From NCBI RefSeq assembly GCF_900112065.1, contig NZ_FOKE01000005.1, positions 124,001 to 188,000 on the forward strand: a DNA stretch of 64,000 nt, read 5' to 3'. Position numbers and translations under genes: made by a program. Every line of letters starts with the position of its first letter. The stretch's first letter is position 1. The notes beneath the pieces were generated by a model. It saw only the letters and a list, made by a program, of their open reading frames with translations, was not told the origin of the DNA and made no database searches. The stretch comes from Cohnella sp. OV330 (lineage in GTDB: Bacteria > Bacillota > Bacilli > Paenibacillales > Paenibacillaceae). Positions 45,526-53,354 of this stretch are shown here, in pieces.

Positions 45526-47142
45526 CTATTGCTGATCCCTGTAGGCGCTTAACGTAAGGCCGGTCATCTTTTTGAACAGCTTGCCGAAGTGGCTCGGATC
45601 CGTATAACCGACCTGCTCGCACACTTCGTAAAACTTGATGCGGGGATCGCGCAGCAGCTCCTTCGCTTTCTCGATGCGGACTTTCATCAAATATTCGTAA
45701 ATCGTCTCTCCGGTCTCCTGCTTAAACAAAAGGCTCACATACGTTTGGCTGAGGTAGACGCTGGCCGCGATCTCCGCGATCGATAAGTTTTTGGCATAAT
45801 TCTCGGCTATGTATTTCTGCGTATGCTCGATGACGTTGCTCGACCGCCCGCTCCGCTTCTCCTGAATCCAGCAGCAGATGCCGCATAAGTAATCGCTTAC
45901 AAATCCCCTTAGCTCCGCCATCGTCTCCAGCTTTATGAGACGGTCCAATGCCCGGGCCTCCTGCTCTTCCTTTTCGCGGGTAAGCAGGTTAAGTTCAAGC
46001 AGCAGCCTGCCGGCGAGCGCGATCATTTGCAGCCCTGCGTGCCTGACGAATTTGATGCCTTCCTTGCGGACCGGCGCCAGCGATTCGAAGATGCCGTCCA
46101 GTTCCGTCTCCAATCGGTGTTTCTCTCCCGACTTCAGGCTGGACAGCAGCCGCTCGCTCTGGCGGGAATCGAACCGGATCGGGCCTGCGGTACCGCTCTC
46201 CAAACTGTCCATGGTGATCACCTGGTTTTTGCCCATATACCATTTCTGGTCCGCCGCTTCGCGGGCATGCCTGTAGGACGCCGGCAGCAAGCCGATGTGC
46301 TCGGCGCGCCCGCCGATGCCGATCGTCACGCTGATCTTCAGCCATCGCTGCAGATTGTCCCGGATCGCCTTTGCCAGCGAGAGCAGCGTATCCTCCGGGT
46401 CTTGCAGCCGATCGTCAAGCACCAGCAGCGCCACGTATTCGGCGACTTTGTTTTCGAACGCATACCCGGGCAGGAACTGGTCGATCAGCTCCTGAACGAT
46501 GTTCAAGAGCGAGTAAGACAACAGCTGCTTGTCCCGCTCCGAGCGGCCGCCGTACACTTCCTCCGTATCGTCAATGGTTATGGCGAGTACGAGGCATGGC
46601 GTCTCGAGCGGCAGCGCCAGATTGAGAAACGCAGCCCTTTCCTGCAGTTCATCTGTATTTGCGACGCCATCCTGGATCAGCGACATCAGAAACTTCTCGC
46701 GAAGCAGCGGCATGCTCTGAGTCAATTTCACCTGCATGTCCTTGAGCAGCTGCCGCTCCTTTTCTTTGGCGTGCAGGTCCTGCACGACCCCTTCGACGAC
46801 CTTCCGAAGCTCGGTCCGTTTGACCGGCTTGAAAATATAATCGGCAGCATGAATTTGCAAGGCCGAACGCAAATAGTTCGCGTCGTTGTGACCGCTGATG
46901 AATACGATCTTCGTCTCGGGGAACCGCTCGCGAACGTCCCTGGACATACGGATCCCGTCCATCGCCGGCATCATGACGTCCGTCAGTACGATGTCGGGCT
47001 TCACCCGTTCGATCAGTTCCAGCCCCGTATCGCCGTCGTCAGCCGTGCCGGCCAATTCGATACCGTATTCGCCCCAATCCACGAATTTGCCAAGCCCGTC
47101 CCGGACGGCCGGCTCATCGTCGATAATGACCAACTTATACAT
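45526..47142 (-). CDS. YesN/AraC-type response regulator (xyloglucan locus)
   Basis: A 538-residue regulator. The receiver (1-120) has DDE at 8-10, Asp55 in VLTDVMMP and Lys in YIFKPVKR. The middle region (about 125-420) is the YesN-type linker. The AraC DNA-binding domain is at about 435-535, with helix-turn-helix segments LSIAEIAASVYLSQTYVSLLFKQETGETI and FYEVCEQVGYTDPSHFGKLFKKMTGLTLSAYR. The ATG at 47142 is chosen because it begins the receiver and has GGAGG upstream; the frame is open 35 codons earlier without similarity. It should act on the promoter ahead of the FAD oxidoreductase gene, the permease genes, or both. Confidence 0.94.
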   Translation of the reverse strand: MYKLVIIDDEPAVRDGLGKFVDWGEYGIELAGTADDGDTGLELIERVKPDIVLTDVMMPAMDGIRMSRDVRERFPETKIVFISGHNDANYLRSALQIHAADYIFKPVKRTELRKVVEGVVQDLHAKEKERQLLKDMQVKLTQSMPLLREKFLMSLIQDGVANTDELQERAAFLNLALPLETPCLVLAITIDDTEEVYGGRSERDKQLLSYSLLNIVQELIDQFLPGYAFENKVAEYVALLVLDDRLQDPEDTLLSLAKAIRDNLQRWLKISVTIGIGGRAEHIGLLPASYRHAREAADQKWYMGKNQVITMDSLESGTAGPIRFDSRQSERLLSSLKSGEKHRLETELDGIFESLAPVRKEGIKFVRHAGLQMIALAGRLLLELNLLTREKEEQEARALDRLIKLETMAELRGFVSDYLCGICCWIQEKRSGRSSNVIEHTQKYIAENYAKNLSIAEIAASVYLSQTYVSLLFKQETGETIYEYLMKVRIEKAKELLRDPRIKFYEVCEQVGYTDPSHFGKLFKKMTGLTLSAYRDQQ

Positions 47143-47266
47143 CCTTCCAGCCTCCTCATCCGAACATGAAGGAACGTTATGACGACAAAAAGCACAAACG
47201 GGCCTCGCAGCTGCTCCGGCACTTGAACCCGTTTGTGCGCTTTTCACGGACGATGGAGCGACCGAA

Positions 47267-48526
47267 TCACTGGGCGGCGTTCTTCAAAAACATCACGTTT
47301 TGCTGTCTTAGCGCTTCATGCAGCTCATCCGCACGGACCTGCTCCAGCGGCATTCCTCGATCCGCCGCGATCGAGGCCGCGACGCCCGCCGCCTGGCCGA
47401 GCGCATAGCACGTCGCCTGAATCCGCATCGAAGACATGGCCACATGCGTGGCCGATATCGAGCGCCCCGCTACGAGCAAGCCTTGAACGCCCTGCGGAAG
47501 CAGACAGCGGTACGGAATGTCGTAACCTTTCACTGCCCGCTCGTCGGTGCCCGACTTGCCGTCCGGATTGTGAATGTCGATCTCGTAGTTGGTTTGCGCC
47601 ACCACGTCGTCGAATCTCCGGCTGGAGAGAATATCGTCCTCGGTCAGCGTGTAATGACCGACGATCTGATTCGTCTCCCGGACGCCGACCTGACCCGGAA
47701 TATGAGTAAGCGCGTAGTTCTCGAATCCGTTGCGCTGCAAATAGTCGGCGACGGAGAACGCTTGCCGCAGCGATTCCTTTTCCGCATAGCTGACGTCTTT
47801 GACTTTGGCTCCGTTTCCCCTCACGCGGGTCATGTTGACGAGCAGATTGCCCGGTTCGCTTTGCTCCCAATGGAGCAGTCTTCCTTGCGGCAATTCGGAT
47901 ACGTTTTCATAATGATAACAGCCCTCCGGCAGTTGCCGTTTGACGGGCTGACCGGTATTTTGCATCATGAACATCATCGTCATGGGCTGTGTCAGTCCGT
48001 CGGCTTCGCGGCCCGACGTGTAGTCGGCCCCCGCTTCGATGGCTACGCGCCCGTCTCCCGTGCAGTCGATGAACACGTCCGCTTCAAACGCCAGCAGCCC
48101 TTCGCGCGAATTCGCGATGACCGCCTTGACCTGCCCCTTCTCGGTGACGGTTCCCGCGCAGCTGACGTGGAACAACACCTGCACGCCTTCCTTTTCCAGC
48201 TTCTCGTTCAAATAGTGCCGCAGCCGGAACGGACTGTACTGCGGCCAGATCGAACCTTTATGGTCGTCCGGAACCGCCTGCTCAGGCAGCACTTCGGACA
48301 CGATCTCGCGATAAATGCCCGTCACGTTTCCGACGCCCATAAATACGCTGACATTGCCCAAAGTGCCCATGCCGCCCAATTGTCCGGATTGTTCGAGCAG
48401 CGTGACTTTTTTCCCGCGCCTTGCCGCCGCGATGGCGGCAGCCACGCCGGCCGGACCGCCCCCTACGACCAAAATATCCGCTTTGTCATAGACAGCCACG
48501 TTTTTCTGGAATGCGTAATGATTCAT
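47267..48526 (-). CDS. FAD-dependent oxidoreductase
   Basis: A 419-residue flavoprotein of the FAD_oxidored type. The dinucleotide-binding motif is DILVVGGGPAGVAAAIAAARRGKKVTLLE at about 17-45, followed by QLGGMGTLGNVSVFMG, and the family segment FIDCTGDGRVAIEAGADYTSG at about 151-171. The C-terminal FAD contact reads GLLVAGRSISATHVAMSSMRIQ. There is no signal peptide, so it is cytoplasmic. It is the first gene of the minus-strand string leading to the xyloglucan regulators and transporter, and could oxidise a sugar or a by-product; the substrate is not known. The ATG at 48526 has GGGAGG 9 bases upstream. Confidence 0.88.
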   Translation of the reverse strand: MNHYAFQKNVAVYDKADILVVGGGPAGVAAAIAAARRGKKVTLLEQSGQLGGMGTLGNVSVFMGVGNVTGIYREIVSEVLPEQAVPDDHKGSIWPQYSPFRLRHYLNEKLEKEGVQVLFHVSCAGTVTEKGQVKAVIANSREGLLAFEADVFIDCTGDGRVAIEAGADYTSGREADGLTQPMTMMFMMQNTGQPVKRQLPEGCYHYENVSELPQGRLLHWEQSEPGNLLVNMTRVRGNGAKVKDVSYAEKESLRQAFSVADYLQRNGFENYALTHIPGQVGVRETNQIVGHYTLTEDDILSSRRFDDVVAQTNYEIDIHNPDGKSGTDERAVKGYDIPYRCLLPQGVQGLLVAGRSISATHVAMSSMRIQATCYALGQAAGVAASIAADRGMPLEQVRADELHEALRQQNVMFLKNAAQ

Positions 48527-48760
48527 TCGGATAACCTCCCTTTGCTTCCCATGATATCCTCTATTATCAGATGTTTTGGAAACGGTCTACAGGGTGGATC
48601 CTACTATTTCTGGTGTTATTCCATGCAAAAAATGCCGCGGGTTCCACGGCAATGCGAATGATGCGACATCCTGATACTACCATTTATTTAAAATGGATTA
48701 CATACGCAATTTCGTCTCATCGATCGACGACGATCGGTGACCATCGATGACCGTTGACGA

Positions 48761-48820
48761 CCTTAACGGTCATCGACAACCCTTATCGGTCATCGACAAC
48801 CATTAACGGCCATCGATGAA
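48761..48820. repeat. 20-bp tandem repeat, three units
   Basis: CCTTAACGGTCATCGACAAC, CCTTATCGGTCATCGACAAC and CATTAACGGCCATCGATGAA follow each other exactly every 20 bases. The preceding bases (48721-48760) contain related fragments of ATCGATGACCGTTGACGA, so the array was probably longer and has decayed. Confidence 0.75.
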
Positions 48821-48825
48821 GCCTT

Positions 48826-48850
48826 CCCGCCTGAACCGATGGGATAATGG
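48826..48850 (-). repeat. REP-like motif copy
   Basis: On the minus strand CATTATCCCATCGGTTCAG matches the core shared with 12717-12741 and 34969-34992 at nearly every position. It is intergenic, like the other copies. Confidence 0.6.
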
Positions 48851-48861
48851 GACACGCCAGC

Positions 48862-48899
48862 AAAAAAATCCCCCGGCTCTAAAGAGCCGAGGGATTTTT
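48862..48899. terminator. Bidirectional terminator downstream of the Gfo/Idh gene
   Basis: TCCCCCGGCTC and GAGCCGAGGGA form a long stem around TAAA, with AAAAAAA on one side and TTTTT on the other. It is 38 bases after the stop of the minus-strand gene at 48938. Confidence 0.9.
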
Positions 48900-48937
48900 G
48901 GGGCCGGCGAATAGTAGGAATACCGCCGGAAACTGCA

Positions 48938-50107
48938 TTATACTTCTTCGATGCCGACCCAGGCGCCGCGCTCGATCGACAGATCGACCGCTTCGAGCAC
49001 CTCTTGGCAGCGCACGCCGTCCAGGAAGGTCGGCGCGAACGGCGAACCGGTCGCCATATGTTGCAGGAACTCGTACACGATGTGCACGAAGCCGTGCTCG
49101 TAACCGATGATATGACCGGCCGGCCACCAGTTGGCCGCGTATTTGTGCGACGGATCGGTTGCCAGGATCGTGCGGAAGCCGGCCAGTTCGGGCTCGTCCT
49201 CGCGGAAGTAAACCTCGAGCTCGTTCAGACGCTCGAGATCCCAGCGGATCGTGCCCTTGCTGCCGTGGATTTCGAACGTGTTATGGTTTTTGCGGCCTGC
49301 CGCGAAGCGGGAGGCGATGAAGACGCCCATCGCGCCGTTCTTGAAGTCGGCCAGGAAGCCGGTAGCGTCGTCTACGGTCACTTCGCCCATCTCGGACGTG
49401 CCCTTGCCGGACAGGCCGGACGTCGACGACGGAATCGGACGCTGCTTCACGAACGTGCGGCTGTGGCCGACGACGCGGTCGAACTCGCCGATCAGGAAGC
49501 GGGCGAGGTCGATGCTGTGGGCGTTCAGGTCGCCATGCGTACCGGAACCGGCCACTTCCTTCTTGAGACGCCATGCGAGCGGTGCCTCGGGATCGACCAG
49601 CCAGTCCTGCAGGTAGGTCGCGCGGTAATGGTGGATCTCGCCAAGCTTGCCGCTTTCGATGATCTGCTTGGCCAGCTGCACGGCCGGCAGGAAGCGGTAG
49701 TTAAAGCAAATGGCGTGCTTGACGCCCGCTTTTTCGGCGGCGTCGAGCATTTCGCGCGCGTCGGCCAGGTTCAGCGCCAGCGGCTTTTCGCAGAAGACGT
49801 GCTTGCCGGCGGCGATCGCAGCGAGCGCGATCTCCTTGTGGGCGTCGCTCGGCGCGTTGATGTCGATGAAGTCGATGTCGTCGCGCGCGACGAGCTTTTT
49901 CCAGTCGGTCTCGTAGCTTTCCCAACCGAACTTGTCGGCCGCTTCCTTGACGCCCTGCTCGTCGCGTCCGCAGATCGCCTTCATGACGACCGGCGCTTCG
50001 AGATCGAAGAACATGCCGACGTCCTTGTACGCATGGCTGTGGGCTTTGCCCATGAACTTGTAGCCCACCATGCCGACGTTCAGCTTCTTGTCGTTTACGC
50101 CCACCAC
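48938..50107 (-). CDS. Gfo/Idh/MocA-family dehydrogenase
   Basis: A 389-residue NAD(P)-dependent sugar or inositol-type dehydrogenase. The N-terminal Rossmann fold has VGMVGYKFMGKAHSHAYKDV (about 11-30) and the family motif CEKPLALNLADAREML (about 97-112) with the conserved Lys. The C-terminal substrate domain includes GSGTHGDLNAHSIDLARFLIGE, where the Asp and His are expected to act in catalysis. The start is a GTG at 50107 inside the last codons of the isomerase gene (13-base overlap), so translation is probably coupled. It is the last gene before a strong terminator. The substrate is unknown. Confidence 0.9.
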   Translation of the reverse strand: MVGVNDKKLNVGMVGYKFMGKAHSHAYKDVGMFFDLEAPVVMKAICGRDEQGVKEAADKFGWESYETDWKKLVARDDIDFIDINAPSDAHKEIALAAIAAGKHVFCEKPLALNLADAREMLDAAEKAGVKHAICFNYRFLPAVQLAKQIIESGKLGEIHHYRATYLQDWLVDPEAPLAWRLKKEVAGSGTHGDLNAHSIDLARFLIGEFDRVVGHSRTFVKQRPIPSSTSGLSGKGTSEMGEVTVDDATGFLADFKNGAMGVFIASRFAAGRKNHNTFEIHGSKGTIRWDLERLNELEVYFREDEPELAGFRTILATDPSHKYAANWWPAGHIIGYEHGFVHIVYEFLQHMATGSPFAPTFLDGVRCQEVLEAVDLSIERGAWVGIEEV

Positions 50108-51057
50108 ATCTCACCCGCGCTTTCTTTCAGTATGAGGCCGTTCAGGAAGCCCGCGGCTTTGGTGAAGCCTTCGTTTACGCTCATGATCCCGTCCTCGTGC
50201 TCGATGCTGATGACGCCGTCGTAGCCGACCAGGCGCAGCGTGCTGACGAGGTTCTTCCAGAACTCGTCGTCATGCCCGTAGCCGACCGTGCGGAAGACGA
50301 ACGAACGGTTCAGGATGTCGCCGTAGTGCTTCGTGTCGAGCACGCCGTTCAGGGCGGTGTTGCGGGCGTCGATCTTCGTGTCCTTGGCGTGCACGTGGAA
50401 GATCGAATCGCTGAGCGCCTTCACGCACTCGATCGGATCCATGCCCTGCCAGAACAGGTGAGACGGGTCGAAGTTCACGCCGATATTGTCGCCGGCTTCG
50501 CGGCGAAGGCGCAGCGCGGTCTCGGTATTGTAGACGAGGAAGCCAGGGTGGGATTCGATCGCGACGCGCACGCCGTGCTTGCGGCAGAACGCGGATTGCT
50601 CTTTCCAATAAGGAATCGCGATTTCGTTCCACTGCCATTCGAGCACGGTGAGGAAGTCCGGCGGCCAAGGGCAGGTGACCCAGGAAGGATATTTGGAATT
50701 CTCCGATTCGCCGGGGCAGCCGGAGAACGTGATGACGGTGTCGACGCCCAGCTTTTCAGCCAGTTGGACGGTAGCGACGAAGTCCTCGTGATCGGACTTG
50801 GCAACGCTTGCATCGGGGTGCAACGGATTGCCGTGCACGCTCAGCGCGCTGATCGTCATGCCGCGGGAATCGACCGCATTCTTGATGCGCGCGATCGCGG
50901 CTTCGTCATTCAGCACTTCACGCGCGTTAACGTGCGCGGTGCCGGGAAATCCGCCGCAGCCGAGTTCGACGGCTTCGAGACCGGCGGCTTTGGCCGTATC
51001 CAGCGCGGCTTCGAGGTCCTGCTGGCCGAACAATACGAGAAATACTCCCAATTTCAC
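50095..51057 (-). CDS. Sugar phosphate isomerase/epimerase (TIM barrel)
   Basis: A 320-residue TIM-barrel enzyme of the AP-endonuclease-2/xylose-isomerase-like family. Metal-binding and active-site strands are readable: AVELGCGGFPG, ALSVHGNPLHPD, VAIESHPGFLVYN, VNFDPSHLFWQGMDP, HVHAKDTK and ISIEHED. The frame opens at a TTG at 51072, but the GTG at 51057 has GGGTGAAG upstream at a better distance, so it is chosen. It is flanked by two Gfo/Idh/MocA dehydrogenases, a set typical of catabolism or epimerisation of unusual sugars or inositols through keto intermediates. The specific substrate is not evident. Confidence 0.88.
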   Translation of the reverse strand: MKLGVFLVLFGQQDLEAALDTAKAAGLEAVELGCGGFPGTAHVNAREVLNDEAAIARIKNAVDSRGMTISALSVHGNPLHPDASVAKSDHEDFVATVQLAEKLGVDTVITFSGCPGESENSKYPSWVTCPWPPDFLTVLEWQWNEIAIPYWKEQSAFCRKHGVRVAIESHPGFLVYNTETALRLRREAGDNIGVNFDPSHLFWQGMDPIECVKALSDSIFHVHAKDTKIDARNTALNGVLDTKHYGDILNRSFVFRTVGYGHDDEFWKNLVSTLRLVGYDGVISIEHEDGIMSVNEGFTKAAGFLNGLILKESAGEMWWA

Positions 51058-51134
51058 GAGCGCTTCACCCAACCTTTCATAATTAGAGGTCCATGTTGTC
51101 TTTGTTTATCCAGCAAACTTAGTTTACAGGAACG

Positions 51135-51187
51135 GTCGCCGGAAGTCATCTCCGTTTTGCGAGAAAACGGAGATGACTTCCGGCGAC
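51135..51187. repeat. Perfect 24-bp inverted repeat
   Basis: Arms 51135-51158 and 51164-51187 are exact reverse complements (outer GTCGCCGGAAG, inner TCTCCGTTTT) around the 5-base centre GCGAG. It lies in the 194-base space between two minus-strand genes. No T-run follows on either side, so it does not look like an ordinary terminator. Nearby, CTTAAAACGTAG is present twice in tandem (about 51228-51249). Confidence 0.85.
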
Positions 51188-51251
51188 GCGGTGGAAAAGG
51201 GTACTAACGCGGTAGAACGATATGCTTAAAACGTAGACTTAAAACGTAGGT

Positions 51252-52322
51252 TTAAGCGAAGGAAATCGCTTGTCCCTTGTTCGCGGATTCGTAGATCGCT
51301 TCGAGAATCTGCTGCACGACGTAGCCTTGGCGGGCGGTGACGACCGGCGCTTGATCGTTCAGGATCGCGTCGATCCAGGCGCGCGCCTCGCGCTCGGCAG
51401 AGTCGCTCGGCATCGAAGGATCGAACTGGTTGCCGAGCAGAATTTCTTTGGTGTAAAGCTGGCCGTGCTCCTCGCCGTTGACGCGCAGGCCGCCCTTCAT
51501 GTCCGCGCCGGCCTTGGAGCCGTGCAGCGTAACCTTGGCCTCGTCCACGTCCAGGGTATTGAGCGCCCAGCTCGATTCGACCCACACGGTCGCGCCGTTT
51601 TTCATCGTGATCATCGCGAACGCCGAATCCTCGACGGTGAACGCCTCCGGATTCCAGTTGCCCCAGGCGTTGGCCGGGCTGCCCTGCTCGGCGAGCTTGC
51701 GGTAGGTCGTCCCGAGGACGGTCCGCGGCTCGTAGTTGTCCATCATCCACAGCGCCAGGTCTAGCGCGTGCGTGCCGATATCGATCAGCGGGCCTCCGCC
51801 CTGCTTTTCCAGATCGAGGAATACGCCCCAGGTCGGCACCGCGCGGCGGCGGATCGCATGGGCCTTGGCCAGATATACCTCTCCGAGCTCGCCGCCGCGG
51901 CAGGCCGCATACAGCCAGCGGCTGTCGGCGCGATAGCGGTTCTGATAGGCGATGCTCAGCTTGCGGCCGGTGCGCTCGGACACCTCGAGCATGCGCTGGG
52001 CGTCGGCGGACGTCTTCGCCATCGGCTTTTCGCAGAGCACGTGCTTGCCCGCTTCCATCGCGGCGATGGAAATCTCGGCATGCGTATCGTTCGGCGTGCA
52101 CACGTGCACGACATGAACGTCGGGATCGTGAAGCAGCGCTTGGACGTTGTCGTAGACGCGCGCGTCCGGCGTGCCGAACTTGTTCTTGGCGTCGTGCGCC
52201 CGTTCTTGGGATACGTCGAAAAATGCGGTTATTTTAGCTTCGGGGATCTTGGCGAGCGACGGCAGATGCTTGCCGAAGGCGATGCCTCCGCAGCCGATCA
52301 TGCCCACGTGCACTTGACTCAA
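51252..52322 (-). CDS. Gfo/Idh/MocA-family dehydrogenase
   Basis: A 356-residue enzyme of the same family as 48938-50107 but clearly distinct. The Rossmann motif is HVGMIGCGGIAFGKHLPSL, the cofactor/catalytic motif is CEKPMAKTSADAQRML, and DIGTHALDLALWMM carries the conserved Asp and His. It is the first gene of the minus-strand group dehydrogenase-isomerase-dehydrogenase and divergent from an AraC regulator, so the group is probably one regulon for one sugar. The perfect palindrome at 51135-51187 separates it from the isomerase gene. Confidence 0.9.
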   Translation of the reverse strand: MSQVHVGMIGCGGIAFGKHLPSLAKIPEAKITAFFDVSQERAHDAKNKFGTPDARVYDNVQALLHDPDVHVVHVCTPNDTHAEISIAAMEAGKHVLCEKPMAKTSADAQRMLEVSERTGRKLSIAYQNRYRADSRWLYAACRGGELGEVYLAKAHAIRRRAVPTWGVFLDLEKQGGGPLIDIGTHALDLALWMMDNYEPRTVLGTTYRKLAEQGSPANAWGNWNPEAFTVEDSAFAMITMKNGATVWVESSWALNTLDVDEAKVTLHGSKAGADMKGGLRVNGEEHGQLYTKEILLGNQFDPSMPSDSAEREARAWIDAILNDQAPVVTARQGYVVQQILEAIYESANKGQAISFA

Positions 52323-52447
52323 AAGGTTGTCCTCCTTGAATGTTCGCGCTGATAGAACTACAATTCAAGTATATCATTCATCTAACGGATTCCCATGTGC
52401 AATGGTGCGCGGTCGTTATGCGATTTTGGTCAGGGAGGCCACCCGGC
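52323..52447. promoter_or_regulatory. Divergent promoter region, dehydrogenase and AraC genes
   Basis: The space holds both start regions. An AT-rich stretch around 52350-52385 (CAATTCAAGTATATCATTC) is the likely place of overlapping promoters. No operator palindrome is clear. Confidence 0.4.
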
Positions 52448-53317
52448 ATGCAGGCAAGACAGGAGAAAATCGAATACGAGAATCCGCTGCTCTCGATCAA
52501 GGTATGGCAGGCGACGCGCCACGCCGATCTGCTCTACGGCTGGCATCACCACCCCGAATGCGAACTGCTGCTCGTCCAGAGCGGCCGTCTCGACGTCGAC
52601 GTGAACGGCGAGACGCATGTCATGCGCGAAGGCGACGTCGTCGTGCTCGGCAGCTCGCAGCTTCACCGCGACCGGAGCTACGGCGACGCCCAGGTGCAGT
52701 ATCTCGTGCTGCAGTTCGATCTCCAGGCCTTTTTCGACCAGAGCACGATCTCGTATCTGCAGTACTTCAACGAGACGAAGGTCCCGCTGAGCGCCATGAA
52801 CTACCTGTTCAAGGAGAACGCCGTCGCGCGGCGCGAGGCGGCCTCCTGCATCGCGGAGATCTACGAAGAAGCGCGGCGCAAGGAAGCGGGCTACGAGCTC
52901 GCGGTCAATCTGCTGATCAAAAAAATACTGCTCGTCATGATCCGGCACGACAAGATGGGGCTGCTCGCGGGACAGGACCGCGTCGAACGCATCCGGCTCA
53001 AGCCCGTGCTCGACTACGTAGAGTCCGGCATCACCGGACGCGTCACCGTCGAGGACGCCTGCCGGCTGGCGAATATGAGCTATTATTACTTCGTGAAGTT
53101 TTTTAAAAAGTCGATGGGCATCTCGTTCACCGAATACGTCAACTTCCGCAAGATCAAGACCGCCGAGCAGCTGCTGCTCACCCGCGATCTCAGCGTCAGC
53201 GAGGTCGGCGACCGCATCGGCATGCCGAACATGGCGCATTTCTACAAGATGTTCAAGCGGTTCAACCATTGCTCGCCCAAGGAGTTCCAACGCAAGATGC
53301 TGGCTTGGGGGAGGTAA
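52448..53317 (+). CDS. AraC-family transcriptional regulator
   Basis: A 289-residue regulator with an N-terminal cupin sensor (GWHHHPECELLLVQSGRLDVDVNGETHVMREGDVVVLG) and a C-terminal AraC DNA-binding domain at about 185-285 (VEDACRLANMSYYYFVKFFKKSMGISFTEYV; VSEVGDRIGMPNMAHFYKMFKRFNHCSPKEF). The frame is open 36 codons earlier, but the ATG at 52448 has GGGAGG 9 bases upstream and begins the family-like part, so it is chosen. Its position suggests control of the divergent dehydrogenase-isomerase genes. A strong terminator follows. Confidence 0.92.
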   Translation: MQARQEKIEYENPLLSIKVWQATRHADLLYGWHHHPECELLLVQSGRLDVDVNGETHVMREGDVVVLGSSQLHRDRSYGDAQVQYLVLQFDLQAFFDQSTISYLQYFNETKVPLSAMNYLFKENAVARREAASCIAEIYEEARRKEAGYELAVNLLIKKILLVMIRHDKMGLLAGQDRVERIRLKPVLDYVESGITGRVTVEDACRLANMSYYYFVKFFKKSMGISFTEYVNFRKIKTAEQLLLTRDLSVSEVGDRIGMPNMAHFYKMFKRFNHCSPKEFQRKMLAWGR

Positions 53318-53322
53318 AGCAA

Positions 53323-53354
53323 ACAGGCGGGCCTCGTCGGCCCGCCTGTTTTTT
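53323..53354. terminator. Bidirectional terminator between AraC and RsgA genes
   Basis: ACAGGCGGGCC and GGCCCGCCTGT form an 11-bp perfect stem around TCGTC, followed by TTTTT. It serves both converging genes; the T-run reaches into the rsgA stop codon. Confidence 0.92.

Larger units (their letters stand above)
48527..48937. other. Intergenic region upstream of the FAD oxidoreductase gene
   Basis: These 411 bases contain no gene. The part next to the FAD gene (48540-48600) should hold its promoter; GATAAT on the minus strand near 48560-48570 could be a -10 box. Further along are the 20-bp tandem repeats at 48761-48820, a REP-like copy at 48826-48850 and the terminator at 48862-48899. Confidence 0.6.

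Noticed and set aside
48576..48591. Possible catabolite-repression (cre) site TTGGAAACGGTCTACA upstream of the FAD oxidoreductase gene
   Set aside because: It misses the conserved C in the right half of the usual consensus and has weak palindromy; a CcpA-binding test would be needed.
51135..51187. Reading the 24-bp hairpin as a factor-independent terminator
   Set aside because: No T-run follows the stem on either strand; the T and A runs are inside the stem next to the loop.
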